Positions 23,311 through 30,053 of a DNA stretch of 30,053 bases are shown here, piece after piece. The position numbers were made by a program, and so were the translations under genes. Source of the stretch: Microbotryum silenes-acaulis (Eukaryota > Basidiomycota > Microbotryomycetes > Microbotryales > Microbotryaceae). A model generated the notes under the pieces. It did no database searches. It was not told the DNA's origin and saw only the letters and a list, made by a program, of their open reading frames with translations. Every line of letters starts with the position of its first letter. Position 1 is the first letter of the stretch. Location of the stretch: assembly GCA_003665825.1 (NCBI GenBank), contig QPFY01000052.1, positions 1 to 30,053 of the forward strand, given 5' to 3'.

Positions 23311-23439
23311 TCGTGTCGATTCACGCGCGACGTGTGCAAGCTGCTAGGCTCCGAACCCACCCAGGAGTCCTAGAGCGTTCGTGTGCGCGCCTCAACCGTT
23401 GGCGCGTCGGCGCGAGAAACTACGGGCTGACCTTTTTCG

Positions 23440-23528
23440 TCCCTACCCTCCAGGTTTACTATCCTCCCCTCCAATTATCCACTTGTTTTACCACCACTTC
23501 TTTCTTCAGCCCTCTTCTGGCAGCGCCG
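23440..23528 (+). promoter_or_regulatory. Pyrimidine-rich leader of the PC-esterase-like gene
   Basis: Sequence just before the chosen ATG is strongly CT-rich (cctcccctccaattatccac, cacttctttcttcagccctc). This is a common feature of fungal 5' leaders. No TATA box stands out. Confidence 0.35.
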
Positions 23529-25520
23529 ATGGACATCGACTACGAGTTACACCTGAGTCTCAGCACCGAGGACTCTGCTTCCCTCTCGGGCGACGACGAG
23601 CAGACCATGCAGCTCCTTTCCCAGCCCTCTCATGCACCGTTGGCGGACCGTGACGCGAGACGCGAGAAGAGGGAGATGTCTTGGCAGTACCACGAGAACG
23701 GAAGCGCTCACGATCACCCTTTCGCTCGACTGAGAAAACAGTACTCGAAACGCTACGGTCGGGCTTTATTGGCGTCCATCATATTGCTTCTAATGTCGTG
23801 GACGCTCTTCGGGGTGTACAACATCTGGCATGCAACGCACTGGGACAAAAACCTCGAGGGCTTCGGCAATGCGGAACAGCCCGAAAGGTGCTTGCGGCGT
23901 CAACACAACCGGTGGGCCGACTTTCAATACGACCGAATCTTTCCCCAGCGGCCTGACGGACTTGGCGGGACCTCGACCCGCGATTACTGTTGGGCTTCGG
24001 CACAACGCACCGGTCCAACAACGCTGCACGGCGACCGAGTTCACGCAGGCTCTGGGGAATGTTGTCTTACCGGAAAACGCTTTGTCTCGACACGTCGACT
24101 ATTCTGTACCTCGCTCAACGAGTCACAAACATTGCCACCGTTCGAGTTCTCGTGGAAGCTTCCCAGTTGCGACCAGCCTCGGATATATACGAGGGAAGAG
24201 GCGTGCGATATCATGGCTTCGTTCCGAGGTACGTTTCTCGAAATATGTTCGCTGCGCGTAAGCGCAGGCCCTTTTGCGTTCGGCGAGATGCCTTAGCGCT
24301 GATCCGAATAGCCTCAACCATGTGGATTCAGGTGTTTATTTTGCTGGCGATTCATTGGTACGACACCTATGGGACGCAATCTTGTTGTTGTTGACCAGTA
24401 AGTCCTCCTCAAACCCTTCGGACTCGGCCAAGACCTCTCCAAGCTTGCAAATTTCTTCGCCCTCATTTGCTGTCCGTTACCAACAGATGATATTGGGGGT
24501 GCGATCTCCACGACGAAGAAGAAGTAAGGGAACAATGTCGAGGTCAGTCTGCCCTCCTGACCTTCAAGTAGACTTGTATCAAGCCGCTTGTCTTTACTTT
24601 CATAGGTGAACGACTTTTTCGTGACCGTCGAGCCGATTGGCACATTACGAGATGCCGGGGCGCCTACTACAAGAACATCGATCTGATGAAGGTGTGTCCT
24701 GGAAGGAAGGTGTCTGCCAAGTATCATGATCAGTAAGTGACCGATTGGCAAGTCGATCTAAAGTTCGCTGATCTTTGCAGTTTTCGGTTTGCTCCACCAG
24801 CAACGACGGGTAAGCAACTTTGACTTTTGCAAAAAAAAACGTCAAATCTCGGTCGGTACACTAACCTGCTGTTATCGTTTTCAGATTCAACCTAAACGAC
24901 TTCAAAAAGTGGCGCAAGAACCTTCCCGCCCCTTCGCTCTCGATCGTCTTCCTCTCTAGCGCCGGCATCCAAAAAGTAAAGTCACAACCGCGTGCGCAAG
25001 AATTGGCTGCGCCACCTTGCCGGTCCATGCCCGATTCGACGGCGCCGATCCTCCTTTGGCAGGGGAATCATTGTCCTGGAGCCAACATTGCGGAAAAGTA
25101 TTCGAGATTCAGGGTCAGGGTTCAAGAAAAAGACCCAAAAATGAAAGAGCAAGGAATGACTATTATTTTTTTTTGTTTTCGTCTTTTTTTTTAACTTAAA
25201 ACCACATCATGTAAGGAAAAATAATAGTAAGCCAATCGGCGAGAAGCTCAAACAACCATCCTCAGCTTCCACAAGCAGACGGGGTAAGCTTCCAGGACCG
25301 GTTTTTTATATAGTCACTGTAACTTTCACAGCATTATAGCTACCAGGTATCCCGGACTCCGTCCACTCGTAGCAGCGAAACCCCTCGCTGACCTCGCGCA
25401 CCACTTTCTCACTAGGTCAACATGGAGAAAGCTCAAACGTTCCTCAACATCCTGGATCTCACCTGGCGTGACGCCGCTCGACGCGGAGGTTTGGCAACCG
25501 AAAAGTTGAGGTCGTCTTGA
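23529..25520 (+). CDS. Type II membrane SGNH/PC-esterase (Cas1-like) family protein, multi-exon
   Basis: Proteins of this family act on glycans in the secretory pathway, typically as O-acyl transferases or esterases; the substrate here is unknown. Exon 1 (23529-24228) starts MDIDYELHLS and has a charged N-terminus and one membrane segment (ALLASIILLLMSWTLFGVYN, about residues 78-97) before the luminal part. The join 24228/24332 reads FRGVYFAGDSLVRHLWDA, giving the catalytic GDS (24346-24354) and the block-I Arg. The join 24397/24487 gives LLTNDIGGAIS. Later exon-like blocks are 24606-24732 (CRGAYYKNIDLMK), 24781-24809, 24885 onward (FNLNDFKKWRKNLPAPSLSI, then GNHCPGANIAEKYSRF), a D-x-x-H pair in IPDSVH (25355-25366), and a last exon VNMEKAQTFLNILDLTWRD ending at TGA 25518-25520. 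Exact splicing after 24523 needs single-base corrections at several joins. Family assignment rests on the GDS and DxxH motifs plus topology. Confidence 0.7.
24229..24331 (+). other. Intron 1 of the PC-esterase-like gene
   Basis: The donor is GTACGT at 24229 and the acceptor TTCAG ends at 24331. Removal restores the GDS-containing sequence in frame. The next intron is 24398-24486 (GTAAGT ... AACAG). Confidence 0.85.
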
Positions 25521-25895
25521 AGCGACAACACGCGGTTGGAAACTGAACTTTTATTTGTTGACATAGAGAGAGTGTGCGCACCTGCCCCCCCCCCCCCCCC
25601 CCACCTTCCCTCATCTTGTTCACGCCATTGGGTGATTATATATTAGAGTTATGATGTAACCTTTGTTAAAGGTGTTAGTTGACCTTGCACTAATATCAGG
25701 GGCGGGATAGCCCAGAAGGTCAAAAGCTTTTCCAATGAATCGAAGCGACCCAGGGTTCCTCTTCCAACCGGTCTCTTCTTCTGTCGATCATTCCGGAATC
25801 ATTGTTGATTCCAACACTGTTCATACTTTGTTGCCAATCCCAAGCCTCAAATAACAAGACACAATTGATATCAATTGCCGTCCTTCATGCACGGG
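25521..25895. other. Convergent intergenic region with an 18-C run and a tRNA-like segment
   Basis: This lies between the 3' ends of the two host genes. It holds a homopolymer of 18 C (25585-25602) and an AT-rich terminator-like stretch around 25637-25690. At 25708-25718, TAGCCCAGAAG fits the Pol III A-box consensus. About 45 bp further, ggttcctcttcc (25754-25765) resembles a damaged B box. No acceptor stem can be paired, so at best this is a tRNA pseudogene or the head of a tRNA-derived SINE. Confidence 0.4.
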
Positions 25896-28800
25896 TCAAC
25901 AGCACGCTGAGGATGTCTTTTCCTCTTGCTTCAGATACTCCGTGGCGAGGGCCTTTAAATGGTTTGAGTCGTTGGTATAGGCTTGTTGGAAGAAGTTTTT
26001 GAGATACGTCTGAAGAGGGTCCACCACCAAAAACGGGATCAGCACCCAAACTTCCGACTCCTCACCTCTAAACCCCCAACCCCCCCCCCTTCCTAACCAA
26101 GCACAAGGAACTCACCGCGACATCCAACTGATAAACCTCATCATCCTTCAGACCCTCCGCGTCCTCTTCATCCTCCTCCCCTTCCTCACTCCCCTCATCC
26201 CTAAGGTACTTCCCAAACCCCCACTTCCGTCCCCAACAAATCCGAAAGGTAGTCCAAATCCTTGCCCAAACCACCCGAAGCGAATTCCTGTCCTTCGTCG
26301 GCCCATTCGTCGTCCCCGTCGTCGGATTCGGCATCGTCGTCTTCGTCATCGTCGTCGTGGTGGTCTTTGCGACCTGAGCCGTTGGGACCAGATTCGGAAA
26401 GAGCCGATTGAGCGTCCTTGAGGAGAACTTTGAGTGCTTTGGCTCGGAAGGGGATGAGGGAGAATTGATCGGGGTCTGAGAAAAAGGCACGTTGTGGGTC
26501 GGTCAGTACGATCGACTCTGATTCAATGAGATGGGGTGGGTAGATCTTTCGACTGACTGTTCTTGGCTCGTGCGCGCGTCATGATACGGTTCCGGTTCGC
26601 ATCGGTAAGGAGCAGATCACCTGTGACGACTATTTGGGACAACGAAGGACGAGGTGAGAGGAATAGTTCGGCCAAAGCGACGGTTCTGTACGTAGACAAA
26701 AAAAACCTGATAAGCACTGCCATCGACACAATGTTGTATCAGAAACGGAACCTGTGGACGTACGAAACTTTGAGTGCCCAGGAGCCTTGGAAGACATCGA
26801 CGTTTTCGGACCAGCTTGAAAGGAGCACTTGGAGTGCTGGTCGAGATCCGGTGGGTGACGCGACTGTGATGCCTTCGAGCAAAGCAAGTACGGTGTCGGC
26901 TTGCTTGTGAATGAGGTACGCAAAGGGAAGGATAAGCGACTGTCGATGATCAATGAAAAATCAGCACGCCATCGCTCTTTCTCTGCCGCCTACACATCCG
27001 AACCGAGACACTCCAAGTCTCACCTGAGAAAAGCTCGCCGTCTCGGCCGTCGCCAACCTCGTCACAAAAGCCTTCAACAAATCCGGCAACACGGGCCCCA
27101 ACTGTTCGCCCGCCTTCCTAAGCAAATGCAACACCAAATCGCCGACAAATAAACCCCCCGACTCGGACTCGTCAGGTTCAAGCAATTTCGCAACTTGTTG
27201 GAGCACCAATCCCAGGCCCGTTCGACCTTGGGTGTCTTTCCATGCTAGTAGTTGACCGACGTCTTTGCGCACTACGGTCGTGATGATGTTGAGACCCGAT
27301 TGAGTGACCGATCGATCTTCGGTCGAAGAAATGACTTCGAACAAGCTCGCTGCGACCGTGCCGAACAGACCAGGCCCAAAGTGTTCAGGTCCCGAGGGCC
27401 TTCCGGACAAGATCGCTTCGATCAATTCGAGGGCCGATGCAGCTGAAGCTGAATAAGGGTCCGTGCGGATCTCGAGGAGGATATTGGAAAGGGTAGGTAG
27501 AGCATCGGTTTGAAGACAGTTCGTGACGATGGGTGAAGGGGTCGAAGCGAGGGAGGTGAAGACTTCGCCGATCGCGACGCCAAGGATCGGGTCTTCGGGC
27601 TTCTTGAACCATGTCTCGAAGACGATCTGGATGAGCGAAGAACACGTCGGTGCATCGAGGGAAGGGGCAGCGACTTTGAGGATTGGGACGAGGGCTTCGA
27701 CGATGAGCACGAGCGTATTTTCTGTTGTTTGAGGCAAGAGGGGAAGGAGGCGCGCGATGGATTGCGCAGCTTGGGAAGGCTCGACGTTTTGTTTGAGGTG
27801 ACGAAAGAAGCTGCACGGCAACAGAGTGGATCGAGATGAGCATGCCGACATGCGTCTGCAATCTTCCTTCATCTGCGACTCACTTTGTTAAAGCCCTAAC
27901 AGCCGAAACTTTGACGGGCACGCCCGCGTCCGTTGCATCCAACACCTGAATCGCCGCATCGATATACTGATGCGCCAACTGACTCGGCAACACAGGGGCG
28001 AACTGACTCGCGAAAACAAAACTCCGCCTTGCAAGAAGGGCAGTTCCGTGGCGCCGAGGTAGTTGGGGATGATGCTCGTGAACACGGCTTCGAGATCGAA
28101 CGCCGATCGCTTGTTCTGGCTGGCTTGATCTTCAATATGTGACAAAAGGTCCGAGGAAACGTCCCCGACAAGAGCGAGAGCGGCTTCGTAAATCTTCCAC
28201 CAATCCGCATCGGTTCCATTCGTCCGCGCGGCATCAGCATCATGCAAACGACTTTGGAACGCGCCCAAAGTGATGTGACGGCCGCAGTTTCGAAGTGATC
28301 GATCAGAGACGATGTGAGGTCGATCGAGGCGGCGCGCACGTTGTAAATGACCATCTCGTCATCCTCGTCCGCGACAAAGGCGTTCGGGTCCGATGCCCAA
28401 TCGTCTTCATCGTCGGTTGTCATGCGAGCGTACAGGATCGCTGTCTCAAACGTTGATTGCAGCAGCTGTGTTCCGGATTTGGTCGTCGGGTCGAGGAAGA
28501 GCGCTTTAACGCTCTTACGCCCGCGAGTTGGGTCACAAAGTCAAGTACGGTCGAGATGTAGCCGGGAGATCGGCAGGGACCTGCGAGTCCCCCTCGACCG
28601 GGACGGGGATGTCGAAGTCGGATGTGGAAGAAAGGAAGGCGGTCGAGTAGAGAGGAAGAAGAGCGGCGAGGTCGTTGGAAGCGAATTGCAAGAAGATCGG
28701 GAGCAACGCCTTGAGCGTCGAGGGGAACGAGTTGAGGATGACCTCGAGAGCTCCAAAGACGGTTGTTCGGACAGCAAGCGCTTCCCATGTCGGCGACGAC

Positions 28801-29915
28801 GTCAATTCGGTCGCGACATCGGTCGCGAGGAGATGCTGGAACGCCGAAAGCCATGTTGGGAGGATGTCGGTCACGGCGGCCTTGACGGCGACAGGATGCT
28901 CTTCCTTGACGGTGAATAGAGTCATGACGCAGGCTCGGAAGATGAGGATTGCTCTTGCTCGAGTTGAAGGGGAATGTGTCTGTGGAAGCGTATGAGAGGT
29001 AAGTGTATCATTCGGAGATTATAGGACCGGTCGAGTGCTCACCTGCGTTGTGCCCACAATCTCGAGCAACCTCGGCAACATTTCCCTCGCGATCGGCAGC
29101 AATTGATCTTCGGTCATGTCAATACCAACGAAGTCGTTAAGCACGCGCATTCCTCCATCGACGGCATCAGGCGAGGCTGCTGGTCCAATGAGCTGCAACA
29201 GTTGTGCCATGAGCGATGGCCAATCATCGGGCCAGTCGGGATGCGCAATATCAGAGACGACGACGGCCTGTTCCACAAATCGCCAAGGAGTTAGCAAAGA
29301 ATACTCCGTGGATGGCACACCGTCCAAAGCTCAGGTACATACACACGCCAAACGCATTTTGCGAATTGGGTCCGAGAGACCTCCAAATATGGTCTGCCGG
29401 ATCTGGGCTTTGATCTGCACACCATTCGCCCACAGAAAAGAGTCAGCGTTTTCTCTGATCCCTTCGCAGGGTGCTTCGAACGGGTGTACCTCTACAGTAG
29501 TTGCATTGGGACCTTTAAACGTCGGAAGAAGGGCGACCAATGCTCCTTGACGTATTTCTTGAGCGCGAATCCCGCGGCGTGATCTCGTTGGAGAGCAGTA
29601 AAGCGTGTCAGCCTCCTTCCTGTCTGGATGCGTCGACGGGCCTCGTGTCGCGGTGCGCCGACCCAGACGGACGCGGCGAGTGAGCGGGGACTTATCTGAC
29701 GCAAGGAGATGTCGAGCGAGTGTTCGACCGTGCTTTGAGCCAACGCAAGGGCAGTCTCTACACGTAAGAGTGGATCAGTAAGGTAGGTGGGGCCTCAGAG
29801 CGAGCTGGGACTGACCAGATTGTCCGGTGAGCTGGCTGAGCTGCAACTCGGCCGACAGTCGCGCGTTCGGGTCCGCGGAGAGCGATCCCTGCAGCACTTG
29901 GATGAGCTGATCCAT
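25896..29915 (-). CDS. KAP114: Importin-beta family nuclear transport receptor (Kap114 / importin-9)
   Basis: Kap114/importin-9 is a karyopherin built of HEAT repeats that carries H2A-H2B histones, TBP and other cargo into the nucleus under Ran control. Ten exons with nine GT..AG introns of 58-106 bp can be read: 29915-29816, 29757-29490, 29414-29343, 29267-29043, 28979-27884, 27810-27024, 26939-26764, 26685-26558, 26475-26116 and 26009-25896. Markers are FALKKYVKEHWSPFF and IRQTIFGGLSDPIRKMRLA in the N-terminal Ran-binding region, AHPDWPDDWPSLMAQLLQL, an acidic loop (DPNAFVADEDDEM, ~28400-28360), QNPDQ-type text NPDQFSLIPFRAKALKVLL, and a long Asp/Glu-rich segment at ~26360-26150 like the acidic loop near the end of Kap114. 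It closes with TYLKNFFQQAYTNDSNHLKA, as the family does. The start MDQLIQVLQG is the first Met that fits the family. About six single-base frame breaks interrupt exons 2, 5 and 9; a 117-nt in-frame segment in exon 2 may be an unspliced intron. Family certain, symbol fairly sure. Confidence 0.9.
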
Positions 29916-30053
29916 CCTTGGAGCGAACGCAGGTGTAGGAACACGGTGAGCAGGGGATGTATGAGAGGAAGAGAGGAGCACGAGAGCCCGACTGAGGAGA
30001 CTACGATCACGCGCTCGGACCGCCCTTCGCAGCGATGAGATTGCGCACCGGTC
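29916..30053 (-). promoter_or_regulatory. 5' leader/upstream region of the importin gene
   Basis: Read on the minus strand it is pyrimidine-rich close to the ATG (ctcctctcttcctctcatac). It contains a short upstream in-frame Met (29981) whose peptide does not look like the family. Only 138 bp are available before the window ends. Confidence 0.35.

Noticed and set aside
19438..23500. LINE inserted in the middle of the satellite array
   Set aside because: No array unit resumes after the LINE; only a 16-bp match is found at 22759. An insertion at the array edge or a monomeric 5' UTR fits better.

Overview
The window reads as nuclear DNA of a fungus, most likely a GC-rich basidiomycete. The clues are short introns of about 50-110 bp with GT..AG borders in both host genes, dense gene packing at the right end, a type II membrane SGNH/PC-esterase-like protein of the kind common in fungi, and a fungal Kap114/importin-9. 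No bacterial features are present (no operons, Shine-Dalgarno sites or CRISPR). The assignment is an inference from gene structure, not from a database match.

Layout. (1) 1-13318 is one unbroken tandem array. By counting the recurring atgtgtaca landmark I find 83 copies of a 146-bp unit (type A), interspersed with 9 copies of a related unit (type B, normally 128 bp). The array continues past the left edge. (2) 13319-~19500 is a non-LTR retrotransposon (LINE) in the same orientation, joined to the array in the middle of a unit. It has an ORF1 with a CCHC zinc knuckle and an ORF2 with an AP-type endonuclease, a reverse transcriptase and a C-terminal CCHC motif. ORF1 and ORF2 overlap as TAATG. 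ORF1 and the endonuclease are broken by frameshifts, but the RT part is a single 983-codon frame. (3) ~19500-23500 is gene-poor: a ~400-bp foldback repeat, two short poly(A) segments flanked by direct repeats, a 16-bp match to the array, and weak coding fragments. (4) 23529-25520 (+) is a spliced gene for a single-pass membrane protein with GDS and D-x-x-H motifs. (5) 25896-29915 (-) is a complete ten-exon importin-beta family gene, convergent with it.

Most interesting point: the array abuts the 5' end of the LINE, shares its orientation, and does not resume beyond its 3' end. This resembles the tandem promoter monomers of mouse L1 more than a LINE that landed inside a satellite. A fungal LINE with more than 13 kb of 5' monomers would be unusual. 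The competing explanation is a satellite (centromeric or subtelomeric) with a LINE at its edge. Both are set out below.

Caution: single-base frame breaks also occur in the otherwise well conserved importin gene, often at homopolymers, and the array shows similar homopolymer length differences. Some apparent pseudogene damage may therefore be assembly error.
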